A DNA stretch of 64,000 nt from Streptococcus suis (GTDB taxonomy: Bacteria > Bacillota > Bacilli > Lactobacillales > Streptococcaceae): contig NZ_JAMWEM010000006.1 in the NCBI RefSeq assembly GCF_024509525.1, positions 1-64,000 on the forward strand, in the 5' to 3' direction. Shown piece after piece: positions 1 through 8,408 of the stretch (the stretch's first letter is position 1; each line of letters begins with the position of its first letter). The notes under the pieces were generated by a model. The model worked only from the letters and a program-made list of their open reading frames with translations. It searched no databases and was not told the DNA's origin. Position numbers and translations under genes: made by a program.

Positions 1-28
1 CGTATCCTGAATTTTTAGCACAGAAAAA

Positions 29-53
29 GACTACTAGGGACGAGCTAGTAGCC
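29..53 (-). terminator. Terminator-like hairpin at the window edge
   Basis: A stem of CTACTAG pairing with CTAGTAG encloses a short loop, and on the minus strand it is followed by a run of T. It looks like an intrinsic terminator read from right to left. The nearest minus-strand gene is pbuX, whose stop codon is about 270 bases upstream, with a repeat element in between. Which transcript it ends is not clear. Confidence 0.4.
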
Positions 54-130
54 TAAATACAAAAATTTTTTCGCTTTGATTCTATCATAGGGAGGGAGTT
101 TTTGCATTCTTTTGAGTTTTCGTATAAGAA

Positions 131-280
131 CTCGACCAAGATAAAAAGAGTTCGTTTTCCCACCCCCGCACAGTTGATTAGGCCAGATTTGGAGTGCAAA
201 ACACGAACAAATCTGCCAATCAACCACTGCGCTGAGATGTTGACACGAACTCTGAGTAGTGGTCCTGGGCTTTTTGCCCA
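131..280 (-). repeat. Long-hairpin repeat, copy A (inverted relative to copy B)
   Basis: About 150 bases here match the reverse complement of 5942-6094 at roughly 90 percent by eye. The element folds on itself: nested arms include AGAGTTCG with CGAACTCT, GGTTGATT with AATCAACC, and AGATTTG with CAAATCT, giving one long imperfect stem. It lies just downstream of the pbuX stop, with a small GGGC/GCCC hairpin at its edge (266-280). It encodes nothing convincing. It is probably a dispersed, structured intergenic repeat of this genome. Confidence 0.75.
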
Positions 281-319
281 GCATTCTCTTTTCATCTAAG
301 CAAACTAATAAAATAACTC

Positions 320-1630
320 TTATTTTTCCTCTTTCAACACCAGATTTAATACCAAGGCAGCCAGAGTTCCTGTTGAAATACCTGATGAGAAGACCATTTG
401 AAGAGCTGATGGAAGATGACTCAATAATTCTGGACGAACGGTCACACCAATACCCAGTGCAAAGGCAATGGAAATAATCAAGAGCTCTCGGTCACCGATT
501 TTTATCGTTGCAAGGGTCTTAATTCCTTGGGCTGCAACCAAACCGAACATGATAATCCCAACACCACCAAGAACAGGCTGCGGCATGATGGAAATCAGGG
601 CAGATAGTTTTGGAAAGACACCGAGTAGGGTGAGAATGATACCCGCAATAATCATAACATGACGACTAGCAACTTTTGTCAAAGTAATGAGACCAACGTT
701 TTGTGAGAAGGCTGTATTTGGACCAGCACCAAAAACACCGGCAATCAAGGAACCAACACCATCTGCAAGAACACCATTTGCTGCCCGCTCAGAAGAAATC
801 TTTTGATTTGAGGCTTCTCCAATGGCCATCATAATCCCTACCGTACCAATCAAGGATACGACATAGGCTGGAATGAAGGCTAGAATAGAAGATAGGTCAA
901 ATTTTACACCATAATGGAAAATTTTAGGAAGAGCAAACCAGGCTGCTTCTCCAACAGCAGACATATCTACTTTTCCAAGCAGAATACAGAGGACATATCC
1001 AAAGACCATCCCAAAGAAGACTGACGCTGTTTTCAACATTCCTTTACCATAATGATTCAATGCTAGGGTGAAGACCAAGACGATAAAGGCAATACCGATA
1101 TTTTCAACTGAAGCATAGTCTGAAGCGCCAGCTCCACCAGCTGCCCAGTCCATACTTACTGGCATCAGGGTGATACCGATGAGGGATACAACAGTCCCTG
1201 TAATCAATGGCGGAAAGAAGCGCATCAAGGGTTTGACAAAACGACTGAGAACAATCTCTACAAATGAACCAACAATGGTTGCACCCACGATACCAGCAAT
1301 TCCCAACTGACTACCAACACTGATAGCAGGATTGGCAAAGGTAAAGTCCGTCCCCATCATACCAGAGACACGTGAACCTACTGGGCCAACACCTTTAGAT
1401 TGCAAAATGGTGGCAATACCAGCAACAAAGATAGAGGCTGATACCATAATTGAAGTATCTTCAACTGACAATCCTAAGGCACTTGCAACGACAAGAGGCA
1501 CTGCGATGATTCCTGCAAAAGCTGCTAAAATATGCTGAAAAGCAAGCAAAACAGCCATCCCTTTTGGTGGTTGTTCATCAATTCCATAGAGCATTTCCGA
1601 AGAATGTTCATTTGTTGTTTCCTGAGACAT
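320..1630 (-). CDS. pbuX: Xanthine/uracil-type purine permease PbuX
   Basis: Membrane permease of the nucleobase:cation symporter-2 family, 436 residues, importing xanthine for salvage by the phosphoribosyltransferase encoded divergently next door. The protein is very hydrophobic, with about a dozen membrane segments, and has the family-like GAGPNTAFSQNVGLI stretch. The start at 1630 (protein MSQETTNEH) is chosen because AGGAG precedes it; the frame stays open upstream for 66 more codons, but that part has no family resemblance. A promoter with TTGAAA and TAGACT spaced by 17 lies upstream, near a PurR-like box. In many Firmicutes xpt and pbuX form one operon; here they are divergent. The substrate call rests on similarity and on the xpt neighbour. 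Confidence 0.9.
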   Translation of the reverse strand: MSQETTNEHSSEMLYGIDEQPPKGMAVLLAFQHILAAFAGIIAVPLVVASALGLSVEDTSIMVSASIFVAGIATILQSKGVGPVGSRVSGMMGTDFTFANPAISVGSQLGIAGIVGATIVGSFVEIVLSRFVKPLMRFFPPLITGTVVSLIGITLMPVSMDWAAGGAGASDYASVENIGIAFIVLVFTLALNHYGKGMLKTASVFFGMVFGYVLCILLGKVDMSAVGEAAWFALPKIFHYGVKFDLSSILAFIPAYVVSLIGTVGIMMAIGEASNQKISSERAANGVLADGVGSLIAGVFGAGPNTAFSQNVGLITLTKVASRHVMIIAGIILTLLGVFPKLSALISIMPQPVLGGVGIIMFGLVAAQGIKTLATIKIGDRELLIISIAFALGIGVTVRPELLSHLPSALQMVFSSGISTGTLAALVLNLVLKEEK

Positions 1631-1664
1631 GATTTCTCCTTTTTTATTCCTAAATAATGGTATT

Positions 1665-1813
1665 AGTCTATCAGAAAACATGAACAATTTCAATACATTT
1701 CGCTCCAACAAACACAGAACATTCGTATTTTTCAATGAATTTTGTCGATATATACAATATATCAACACAAAAATTCGTTTATTGTTTTGATTTTGGCAAA
1801 AAAATGCTATAAT
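1665..1813. promoter_or_regulatory. Divergent pbuX/xpt promoter region with two PurR-like boxes
   Basis: For pbuX (minus strand) there is TTGAAA at 1688-1693 and TAGACT at 1665-1670, spacing 17. For xpt (plus strand) there is a TATAAT at 1808-1813 with a weak -35 around 1785-1792. Two ATTCGT boxes, at 1721 and 1773, read on the other strand as AAATACGAATGTT and ATAAACGAATTTT. They match the lactococcal/streptococcal PurR box AWWWCCGAACWWT at 10 and 11 of 13 positions. A similar box lies upstream of purA. The xpt leader is only about 30 bases, too short for a purine riboswitch. Confidence 0.5.
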
Positions 1814-1846
1814 ACACAAAAGTATCATTTGGAGGAGAAGATAAAC

Positions 1847-2428
1847 ATGAAAGCTTTGGAGGCACGCATTTTAAAAGATGGTCAGGTATTAGGAGAAAAC
1901 ATCTTAAAAGTTGACTCATTTTTGACCCATCAGGTTGATTTTAAATTGATGAAAGAAATGGGGCAGGTCTTGGCAGATGCCTATCGCTCTAAAGAAATTA
2001 CTAAGGTTGTCACAATCGAAGCCTCTGGTATTGCACCAGCCGTCTATGTTGCAGAAAGCCTAGATGTGCCAATGATTTTTGCTAAAAAACATAAAAATAT
2101 TACCATGACCGAAGGCATTTTGACATCTGAAGTCTACTCCTTCACCAAGCAAGTCACTAGCACCGTTTCTATTGCTAGTAAGTTTTTGTCGCCTGAGGAC
2201 CGTGTTCTAATCGTTGATGACTTTTTGGCCAATGGACAAGCAGCAAAAGGCTTGATTGATATTATCCAACAGGCTGGAGCTCAGGTAATTGGCGTTGGTA
2301 TCGTCATCGAGAAGTCCTTCCAAGACGGCCGCCAAGTCTTGATAGATGCAGGCGTACCTGTTACTTCACTCGCTCGTATTGAAAAATTTCAAAATGGTCA
2401 GGTTGTTTTTGCACCTGCAGATGCATAA
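1847..2428 (+). CDS. xpt: Xanthine phosphoribosyltransferase
   Basis: Cytosolic salvage enzyme converting xanthine and PRPP to XMP; 193 residues, the usual length. The phosphoribosyl-binding motif is visible as [14 protein letters not shown] around residues 124-137, and the N-terminal MKALEARI is typical of Xpt. The start at 1847 follows GGAGGAG at good spacing. Upstream codons in the same frame reach back into the promoter and are not part of the protein. A rho-independent terminator follows immediately. The gene is divergent from pbuX and the two probably share control by a purine regulator. Confidence 0.95.
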   Translation: MKALEARILKDGQVLGENILKVDSFLTHQVDFKLMKEMGQVLADAYRSKEITKVVTIEASGIAPAVYVAESLDVPMIFAKKHKNITMTEGILTSEVYSFTKQVTSTVSIASKFLSPEDRVLIVDDFLANGQAAKGLIDIIQQAGAQVIGVGIVIEKSFQDGRQVLIDAGVPVTSLARIEKFQNGQVVFAPADA

Positions 2429-2429
2429 G

Positions 2430-2459
2430 AAAAAATCGACTCTACAGGGTCGATTTTTT
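2430..2459 (+). terminator. Intrinsic terminator after xpt
   Basis: Perfect stem AAAAAATCGAC / GTCGATTTTTT with an 8-base loop. The A and T tracts make it bidirectional, so it can also end the converging racemase transcript, whose stop codon is at 2474. Confidence 0.9.
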
Positions 2460-2473
2460 ACATACACAGGTTC

Positions 2474-3238
2474 TTACATATAACCGTAAAATTCTCTACG
2501 AACCACCGCTGAATGGACCCAATTGATAAGAGTCGTAAAATCAAAGACAGGTAAACCCGTTGCACGGTGAAGGGCTGCTGCGTAGGGAGGAAGATCGCTA
2601 CATTCCAGCAAAATGGCTCCAATTTCCGGATGGTTAGCTCGTAAATCCTCAACGACTGTAATCAGATCAGCCTTCAAGCGACCGTTATCCAGATAGGGCT
2701 TGTTGTATCGAATAGGAGTAAAACTCTCCAAGCTACCAATTTCCTTGATGATACAATCTGAGATAGAAGCATTGGCTTTGGCGAAAAAATCAGCATTTGC
2801 ACCTTCACCATCTGCCACCAAGACTGCAATCTTCTGGTCTGGTTTGAGTCCCATTTTAATCAAGGGAATCTGAAGAACACTAGAAAGATAAACTGGGACC
2901 GCTACTGCGTCTCGCACCTGTTCCTGAAAGTGATTGAAGTACCCACAAGCACCGACAATGGCCCGTACACCCTTTTTCTCCAGCTTCTTAGCCGCCTCAA
3001 TGACCATATCCAATAGCTTCTCCTCACCATTGAACAAATCTTCTATTTCCAATACGATATCTTCATAGACGACTGGAAAAGAGAAAGTAGTCGCATTGGC
3101 CACATTGCCTGGCAACTTGACATAGTTAAAGTCAATGGTAATAATCCCGATTGAAAATCCTGCCACAGAAGCATTCTGCCCCTGATAAAACTGATCCAGC
3201 TGCCCTGCACTCTCAATGCTCGCTCTGAAATGTGTCAT
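2474..3238 (-). CDS. Aspartate/glutamate racemase-family protein
   Basis: 254-residue cytosolic protein of the Asp/Glu/hydantoin racemase superfamily. The paired cysteines expected of a two-base, cofactor-independent racemase are visible as GACGY (Cys98) and LECSD (Cys213). It is more diverged than MurI or ordinary aspartate racemase, so the substrate is unknown. Its ATG directly follows the stop codon of the opine dehydrogenase gene (TAA then ATG, no gap), with AAGGAGG lying inside the end of that gene. The two are therefore almost certainly translationally coupled and act on related metabolites. An alternative role is a hydantoin- or decarboxylase-type enzyme of the same fold. Confidence 0.75.
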   Translation of the reverse strand: MTHFRASIESAGQLDQFYQGQNASVAGFSIGIITIDFNYVKLPGNVANATTFSFPVVYEDIVLEIEDLFNGEEKLLDMVIEAAKKLEKKGVRAIVGACGYFNHFQEQVRDAVAVPVYLSSVLQIPLIKMGLKPDQKIAVLVADGEGANADFFAKANASISDCIIKEIGSLESFTPIRYNKPYLDNGRLKADLITVVEDLRANHPEIGAILLECSDLPPYAAALHRATGLPVFDFTTLINWVHSAVVRREFYGYM

Positions 3239-4468
3239 TTACGCCTCCTTCACTCGAAAGAGACCTGTTTCTAGATAAGCTAGAGTCTCTTCTTTATTCA
3301 AATGAGCCAAATCCAAATCTTCCAATGTTAAACCTTCTTCAAAAGATTTACGACCTGTCATGACGGAGCCCAAGACAATCATACTATCAATAACCGGCGT
3401 AGCCACCCCGTATTTCTTACCTAATTCATGATAGATGTGACAACCAACAGGCACATCCTCTGTCACATAGCGGTCCTGAATGGTAAAGGGGCCTGTCCCA
3501 TAAGCCATCGGAAACTGCTGGTCAAAGGGAACAATGCAGTCATCTCCCATATACTCTGGCCCCAAAATACTGGTCCGCGACAAAAAATTCTCCTTGGGAT
3601 AACGAAGCAAATCAACACCAATCGCCTCTGCCAGCTGCACCTGTTCCAGATAGAAGGCATATTGCACTTCCGCCACGGATTCACTATAAGCGTGCGAATA
3701 GATCGAGTACTGGAGCGGATCATTGCCACCGAAAATCCGACCAAAATTCTCCATCACACTAGCCCCCAAAATCGTACCAGGACAATGTAGGACTGGATTG
3801 ACATTGCTAAAACCAACATCCAAAACAGTCTGGCCACCTGTCACACCGTCCCCTTCCGTAATCGCATCAAAGGCCCCAATCGCCCGTGAACTTTCTAGGA
3901 AGATGTCTTGGTCGGTCAAAGGCAGAGCTGCACCCCGAAGCGTAATAGCCCGATATTTTAACTCAATTTTTGGCGTCATGACCCCGCCTTCCCTGACAAT
4001 TCGAGCTCCATAAGGGGCACTGGTCCAACCACCGACAATAACCTGCTTCTGACAACCCAACTCTCTCATCTTCTTACGAAGTTTCAAACTGCCAAAATTA
4101 TCCGGAATGATATGAACAATCATCCCATCTTCTAAGACAGGCACCAAGGCTTCAAAAAATTGGTCATGGGCAATGGACGGCACCGCCACAATGACAATCT
4201 TAGCTCCTGCTACAGCCTCTTCAATGCGGTCTGTCACTAGGTCAAAAAAGGCACGTCCGCTACGCTCAAAACCGTAAAGACTATTTTGTCCACCTGTCAA
4301 GGTGACCCCTGTCTTGTCCAGATTTTTTAACGTCTGCCCTGCAAATTCTGGCAACTCAAACAAGTGGACACGATTCCCAGCTAACTTAGAATCCGCTCCA
4401 ATCGCTTTTCCAACTGCACCTGCTCCCAAAATCGCAATCGGTGCTTGTTTCCATTCTTCTACTGACAT
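3239..4468 (-). CDS. Opine/octopine dehydrogenase-family oxidoreductase
   Basis: 409-residue NAD(P)-dependent enzyme of the octopine/nopaline dehydrogenase family, which reductively joins (or oxidatively splits) an amino acid and a 2-oxo acid. The Rossmann motif GAGAVGKAIG is near the N-terminus, and a C-terminal helical region with many histidines and acidic residues follows. The start at 4468 (MSVEEW) is chosen because GGAGGAG sits upstream; an ATG four codons earlier has poor spacing. It is the first gene of a two-gene operon with a racemase. This recalls metallophore opine pathways such as staphylopine (CntK racemase, CntM dehydrogenase), but no nicotianamine synthase-like gene or opine transporter is adjacent. 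Substrates are not deducible. Confidence 0.75.
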   Translation of the reverse strand: MSVEEWKQAPIAILGAGAVGKAIGADSKLAGNRVHLFELPEFAGQTLKNLDKTGVTLTGGQNSLYGFERSGRAFFDLVTDRIEEAVAGAKIVIVAVPSIAHDQFFEALVPVLEDGMIVHIIPDNFGSLKLRKKMRELGCQKQVIVGGWTSAPYGARIVREGGVMTPKIELKYRAITLRGAALPLTDQDIFLESSRAIGAFDAITEGDGVTGGQTVLDVGFSNVNPVLHCPGTILGASVMENFGRIFGGNDPLQYSIYSHAYSESVAEVQYAFYLEQVQLAEAIGVDLLRYPKENFLSRTSILGPEYMGDDCIVPFDQQFPMAYGTGPFTIQDRYVTEDVPVGCHIYHELGKKYGVATPVIDSMIVLGSVMTGRKSFEEGLTLEDLDLAHLNKEETLAYLETGLFRVKEA

Positions 4469-4556
4469 AGGCTCCTCCATTTCCTTTGTTTCCTTAAGTA
4501 TAGCAAGGCACGGCTCCCTCGTCTAATACCAATAAACTATGCTCAGCTATAAGAAA

Positions 4557-4580
4557 AAACTATCGCAGGACCGATAGTTT
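4557..4580 (-). terminator. Intrinsic terminator of the rsuA operon
   Basis: Stem AAACTATCG / CGATAGTTT followed on the minus strand by a T-run. It overlaps the stop codon of rsuA, so the hairpin begins as translation ends. Confidence 0.85.
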
Positions 4581-5307
4581 ACAATTCTACTCCAAACACT
4601 TCCAAGCTAGCCAACTCCTCTGTGGTCAGTCTGCGGAAGTCACCTAAACCCAAATTTTTGTCCAAGACCAAGGGGCCCATGGAGAGCCGTTCTAAGTCTG
4701 TCACGGTCTTGCCACAGGCCTGTACCATGCGTTTAACCTGATGAAACTTGCCTTCGCGAATGGTTATTTCAACCAGCGAGGTCTGCTTAGCTTCATCTGT
4801 AGAGAGGATGGTCAACTGGGCTGGTTGACAGGTAAAGTCTTTCAGCTCAATTCCTACCGCAAATCGTTCGACATCCTCTTGGGTCATGATCCCGTCAACC
4901 TGTGCACGGTAGAGTTTATCAACATGTTTTTTCGGAGAAAGCATGGCATGAGCCAGCTGACCGTTGTTGGTCAAGAGGAGCAAGCCATGGGTATCGATGT
5001 CCAAGCGTCCAACAGGAAAAACTTCCTTCTGGCGAGCTGTATCATCTAGCAGGTCCAAGACAGTCCGATGGCGGTCATCCTCCGTGGCTGAAATCACACC
5101 CTTGGGCTTGTTTAACAGATAGTAAACAAAGGTTTCATGACTCAAGACCTGACCTGCTACTGCAATCTGATCTGACTTTTCGTCAATCTGTTGCTTGGGA
5201 GAGGTTTCAACCTGACCGTTGACAGTGACTTGCTTACTTTTCAAGAGTTTTTTGACTTCCGTCCGACTGCCAACACCACAATCCACTAAAAATTTATCTA
5301 ATCGCAT
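4579..5307 (-). CDS. rsuA: 16S rRNA pseudouridine synthase, RsuA family
   Basis: 242-residue RNA-modifying enzyme: an N-terminal S4 RNA-binding domain (MRLDKFLVDCGVGSR) followed by a pseudouridine synthase domain with the catalytic GRLDIDTHGLLLL motif around residues 100-112. RsuA makes the pseudouridine at position 516 (E. coli numbering) of 16S rRNA. Close relatives modify 23S rRNA, so the exact site is inferred from subfamily resemblance and length. The gene overlaps the upstream acetyltransferase by 10 bases, so the two are co-transcribed. Confidence 0.85.
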   Translation of the reverse strand: MRLDKFLVDCGVGSRTEVKKLLKSKQVTVNGQVETSPKQQIDEKSDQIAVAGQVLSHETFVYYLLNKPKGVISATEDDRHRTVLDLLDDTARQKEVFPVGRLDIDTHGLLLLTNNGQLAHAMLSPKKHVDKLYRAQVDGIMTQEDVERFAVGIELKDFTCQPAQLTILSTDEAKQTSLVEITIREGKFHQVKRMVQACGKTVTDLERLSMGPLVLDKNLGLGDFRRLTTEELASLEVFGVEL

Positions 5308-5921
5308 ACGACTTTCTTTTCCATTTTGATATATTCTACTTGCTTTTCTCTTTCTGTAAATCCAAAAGCATGAAAGAGGGTTTGAGCCTTTCGATGAAAG
5401 GTAGCAACTGTCAGTTTGATACTAGCTGGTTGAACATGCTCTACACAGTCTTCAATAGCCTGATAGAAAGCTCTGCCATTTCCCTGACCCATCAAAGAAG
5501 GTTTCATGCCCAAACGAATGTCAACTGTCTCGCCATCTTGGTCAATACAGAAATAGCCCATGAGGGCGGCATTGCGGATGACTGCAAAAAAGCGGTCCCC
5601 ACGCGCCTCTGGTGAAATCATCTCAGCATAAGTCTCGGAGTTTACACTAATCGTATAGACATCCAAAGGGGCTTGGTAGCGCCAATGGTTAGCAATTTCC
5701 AATGCCAGATCCTGGGACAGGGGCGTGATGTAAAAGTAATCCATCTTCCGAAAATTTTTAGACAAGTTTTTAATCCTGCGGTTTTGGGTGCCGTAATTAT
5801 CTGTTTGATAAACATAATCCACATAGCCCAACTGATAGGAGGGGATCATGTCCTTAAAAATCAACTGAACATCCTCGGGAAAACGAAGTATTAATTCATT
5901 TAAGTGGTTGTTTTCTAACAT
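5298..5921 (-). CDS. GNAT-family N-acetyltransferase
   Basis: 207 residues. The acetyl-CoA-binding signature is visible as LMGQGNGRAFY near residue 143 and the fold ends with FHAFGFTEREK, typical of RimI-like GNAT proteins. The N-terminal 85 residues do not resemble the core and may position the substrate, which is unknown. It overlaps rsuA by 10 bases, hinting at a ribosome-linked role, but this is only context. The ATG at 5921 has no Shine-Dalgarno sequence. Instead an extended -10 (TGGTATAAT) ends 6 bases before it, so the mRNA may be leaderless. Confidence 0.8.
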   Translation of the reverse strand: MLENNHLNELILRFPEDVQLIFKDMIPSYQLGYVDYVYQTDNYGTQNRRIKNLSKNFRKMDYFYITPLSQDLALEIANHWRYQAPLDVYTISVNSETYAEMISPEARGDRFFAVIRNAALMGYFCIDQDGETVDIRLGMKPSLMGQGNGRAFYQAIEDCVEHVQPASIKLTVATFHRKAQTLFHAFGFTEREKQVEYIKMEKKVVCD

Positions 5922-5927
5922 AAGAAT

Positions 5928-5933
5928 ATTATA
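5928..5933 (-). promoter_or_regulatory. Extended -10 promoter directly abutting the acetyltransferase start
   Basis: TATAAT preceded by TG one base upstream. Six bases separate it from the ATG at 5921, so the expected transcription start coincides with the start codon. No convincing -35 is seen in the adjoining repeat element. Confidence 0.5.
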
Positions 5934-5941
5934 CCAAAAGA

Positions 5942-6094
5942 GGCTGGGCTCAAGTCCAGCAGCTACTACTCAGAGTTCGAGCCAACATCTCAGCGCAGTG
6001 GTTGATTGGCAGATTTGTTCGTGTATTACACTCCAAATCTGACCTAATCAACTGTGCGGGGGTGAGAAGACGAACTCTTTTTAGACCAGTCGAG
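5942..6094 (+). repeat. Long-hairpin repeat, copy B
   Basis: Inverted copy of 131-280, about 153 bases, capable of forming one long imperfect stem (AGAGTTCG with CGAACTCT outermost, AGATTTG with CAAATCT near the loop). It fills the space between the MFS gene stop and the acetyltransferase promoter. The two inverted copies bracket a block of about 5.7 kb running from pbuX to the acetyltransferase gene. Confidence 0.75.
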
Positions 6095-6101
6095 TTCTTT
6101 C

Positions 6102-7271
6102 TCACTCCCACTTCTTCATTTGTTTATAAATCAAGCCCGCGCTTATCAAGGCACAGCCGATGGCGTAAATACCAAAGGCTCCTGTTGGGGTTGGGTTGAG
6201 TTTTTCCAAATAAGTCGGCAAGATAGCAGATGTCGCACCGCCGATATTGCAGCCCATAAGGACGATTGTCATGACCGCATTGAGCAAGGCTTTGGGTGCA
6301 CGGTCTGTTACCTGACTAAAGACAATAGTTAGAATGATGCTGTAGAAAAATCCTGACACCATGCCACCGAGTCCCAGCACCCAGAGATTATCCGCAAAGG
6401 CAATGCCGACAACCGCGAGTCCAAAGACCACGTAGGAAACAGCTAAAAGCCAGCTCTTCAAACGACCAACCAAGCCACTAAAGACCGTCCCTGCCACAAT
6501 CCCCATGACCTGCATAAGACTGAGAATGAGACTGGCTTGCTGAGCAGTACCGATGCCCTTGGCTAAAACAATCTGAGGAATACGAATGGTCAGGAAGGTA
6601 TTGACATTGATAACAAAGAAGGCTAAGAATGCCAGATAAATTCCCATCTTCCACATGGTCTTGTCCAGTTTGACCTTGGGCGCGTTCTCCTCAACCTTTA
6701 CCTCCATGCGAGCAAGTAATTCTTCCTTGGGCACAAAGAGAAGGAAGAGAGCCAAGATGACCAAGGCAAAAAGGTAGACCAAGAAGGCAGGTTGCCAACC
6801 AAACTGGGTCAACCAACCGACAAGGAGGGTAAGCCCTGCACTTCCCAGCACCTCTGCTGAACCACGCAAGCCCATCATCTGCACCCGCTCCTGACCGATG
6901 AAAAAATTACCAATGATATTAATAGCACGCGCATTGATTAAGCCAATCCCCAAACCAAGCAAGATGCGAGCCAATAAAATCAGAGGATAAGCAGTTAGAA
7001 ACATGGGCAAAGCTCCGCCGATGGCCATAAGCAAAAGCCCTGCAATGATAATGTTTCGTTCAGACAAGAAACGGACAACTAGACCATTTGCCAATAGGGC
7101 AGCCATAATAGCAAAAGAGGTCACCGTAATTAAGTTTTCCACCTGGGCCGCTGCAATTCCCTGCTGGGCAAAATGCTTAATCATCTGTGGAATAGCTGGT
7201 GAGACAGCAAATGTCGAAACCAGCATGGTGGATAGGGCCAGCAAACTGGCTTTTTCTAAAATTCTTTTCAT
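6102..7271 (-). CDS. MFS transporter
   Basis: 389-residue major facilitator superfamily permease with about 12 membrane segments and a central cytoplasmic loop rich in charged residues (around residues 185-205). The first half carries an arginine-rich loop (VVRFLSERN) at the usual position between helices 2 and 3. The start at 7271 (MKRILEK) is supported by GGGAG upstream; an in-frame extension reaches into the promoter and lacks a ribosome site. It resembles CynX/NimT and drug-efflux-like MFS proteins, but the substrate cannot be read from sequence. It is divergent from def, and both promoters show extended -10 sequences (TGTTATACT here). Confidence 0.8.
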   Translation of the reverse strand: MKRILEKASLLALSTMLVSTFAVSPAIPQMIKHFAQQGIAAAQVENLITVTSFAIMAALLANGLVVRFLSERNIIIAGLLLMAIGGALPMFLTAYPLILLARILLGLGIGLINARAINIIGNFFIGQERVQMMGLRGSAEVLGSAGLTLLVGWLTQFGWQPAFLVYLFALVILALFLLFVPKEELLARMEVKVEENAPKVKLDKTMWKMGIYLAFLAFFVINVNTFLTIRIPQIVLAKGIGTAQQASLILSLMQVMGIVAGTVFSGLVGRLKSWLLAVSYVVFGLAVVGIAFADNLWVLGLGGMVSGFFYSIILTIVFSQVTDRAPKALLNAVMTIVLMGCNIGGATSAILPTYLEKLNPTPTGAFGIYAIGCALISAGLIYKQMKKWE

Positions 7272-7400
7272 TTTTCTCCCTTTCAACGTTCGTCTTTTAC
7301 TAGTATAACAGATTTGAAAGCGAATGGATAGAAAAGTCCGACTTTTATTCTCTCCCATTTCATGCTATACTTATCTTAACTATATTCAAAGGAGAGAATC

Positions 7401-8015
7401 ATGTCTGTTATTGAACGATTGACAAAAGCTGCCCATTTGATTGACATGGATGACATCATCCGTGAAGGGCATCCAACCCTACGCCAAGTTGCCGAAGAAG
7501 TTGCATTTCCTCTATCTGATCAGGAAATTATTTTAGGCGAAAAAATGTTGCAATTCCTCAAACATTCGCAGGATCCTGTCATGGCTGAAAAAATGAAACT
7601 CCGTGGCGGAGTTGGTCTAGCTGCACCTCAGATTGACGTTTCCAAACGCATCATTGCTGTCTTAGTCCCAAATCCAGAAGATGAGGAAGGCAATCCACCT
7701 GCCCAAGCCTACTCCCTCCAAGAGGTCATGTACAACCCTAAAATTGTGGCACATTCTGTCCAAGAAGCGGCTATGGAAGGGGGCGAGGGCTGCCTATCCG
7801 TTGACCGCGAAGTCCAAGGTTACGTTGTCCGCCATGCGCGCGTGACTGTTGATTACATGGACAAAAATGGAGAAACACACCGTATCAAACTCAAAGGCTT
7901 CAATGCCATTGTGGTCCAACATGAAATCGACCACCTCAACGGTATCATGTTCTACGACCGCATCGACCCAGAACACCCGCTGGCTGTTAAAGAAGGAATG
8001 CTGGTGATTGAGTAA
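7401..8015 (+). CDS. def: Peptide deformylase
   Basis: 204-residue metalloenzyme that removes the formyl group from nascent N-terminal methionine. All three signature motifs are present: GGVGLAAPQ (69-77), EGCLSV (metal ligand Cys131) and QHEIDH (metal-ligand histidines in 173-178). The insertion after motif 1 and the length fit the type 2 deformylases of Gram-positive bacteria. A strong AAAGGAGAG ribosome site precedes the ATG. The gene is monocistronic, with its own promoter (extended -10 TGCTATACT) and terminator. Confidence 0.95.
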   Translation: MSVIERLTKAAHLIDMDDIIREGHPTLRQVAEEVAFPLSDQEIILGEKMLQFLKHSQDPVMAEKMKLRGGVGLAAPQIDVSKRIIAVLVPNPEDEEGNPPAQAYSLQEVMYNPKIVAHSVQEAAMEGGEGCLSVDREVQGYVVRHARVTVDYMDKNGETHRIKLKGFNAIVVQHEIDHLNGIMFYDRIDPEHPLAVKEGMLVIE

Positions 8016-8025
8016 AAATAAAATG

Positions 8026-8053
8026 AAACTGACTGAAAAATTTTCGGTCAGTT
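8026..8053 (+). terminator. Intrinsic terminator after def
   Basis: Stem AAACTGACTGAAAA / TTTTCGGTCAGTTT followed by T residues. Confidence 0.85.
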
Positions 8054-8083
8054 TTTTTGCACTCGTAAACGACAGGCCAAGCA

Positions 8084-8114
8084 TAAAAAAACAAACTCCC
8101 TCTCAGAAGTTTGT
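8084..8114 (-). terminator. Intrinsic terminator of the GlsB-like gene
   Basis: On the minus strand ACAAACTTC pairs with GAGTTTGT and is followed by a run of seven T. It lies just past the stop codon at 8123. Confidence 0.85.
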
Positions 8115-8122
8115 CGGTCCCC

Positions 8123-8353
8123 TTATCGTCTGGAACTACTGAAAATCGCCACCAGGAGAATAGAGCCTAGAATAGAAGGTACTACAGCCATTCCAGCCAG
8201 CTGAGGTCCCCAGTCACCAAAGAGTAACTGGCCAACCCACGAACCTGCAAGCCCTAAGATAATATTTCCCAAACAACCGCGACGGTCATCCGAAGAAGTC
8301 AAAGCTCCCGCGATTAGACCGATAATCGCACCTGCAATAATACTTGCCAACAT
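8123..8353 (-). CDS. GlsB/YeaQ/YmgE-family small membrane protein
   Basis: 76-residue, glycine-rich protein with three predicted membrane segments and the family pattern IIAGAIIGLIAG, GCLGNIILGLAGSWVG, and a third hydrophobic stretch. The family is called transglycosylase-associated and is often linked to stress, but the molecular role is unknown. AGGAGG precedes the start. The gene has its own terminator and lies downstream of pepS, separated by another terminator, so it is probably a single-gene unit. Confidence 0.85.
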   Translation of the reverse strand: MLASIIAGAIIGLIAGALTSSDDRRGCLGNIILGLAGSWVGQLLFGDWGPQLAGMAVVPSILGSILLVAIFSSSRR

Positions 8354-8380
8354 CTCGTATTCCTCCTATTCTTACAAAAT

Positions 8381-8400
8381 AAGACTGGTTGCCCAGTCTT
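8381..8400 (-). terminator. Intrinsic terminator of pepS
   Basis: Stem AAGACTGG / CCAGTCTT with a 4-base loop, eight bases beyond the pepS stop, followed by a short T-rich tract. Confidence 0.75.
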
Positions 8401-8408
8401 AAAATTCA

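Noticed and set aside
45..299. Small open frames of 65-80 codons on both strands at the window start
   Set aside because: They lie inside the long-hairpin repeat, lack ribosome sites and have no protein-like composition.
1631..1846. Purine riboswitch upstream of xpt or pbuX
   Set aside because: The xpt leader is about 30 bases and the pbuX leader is short; the aptamer core was not found.
6002..6199. 65-codon plus-strand frame
   Set aside because: It runs through the second copy of the same repeat and into the antisense of the MFS gene.
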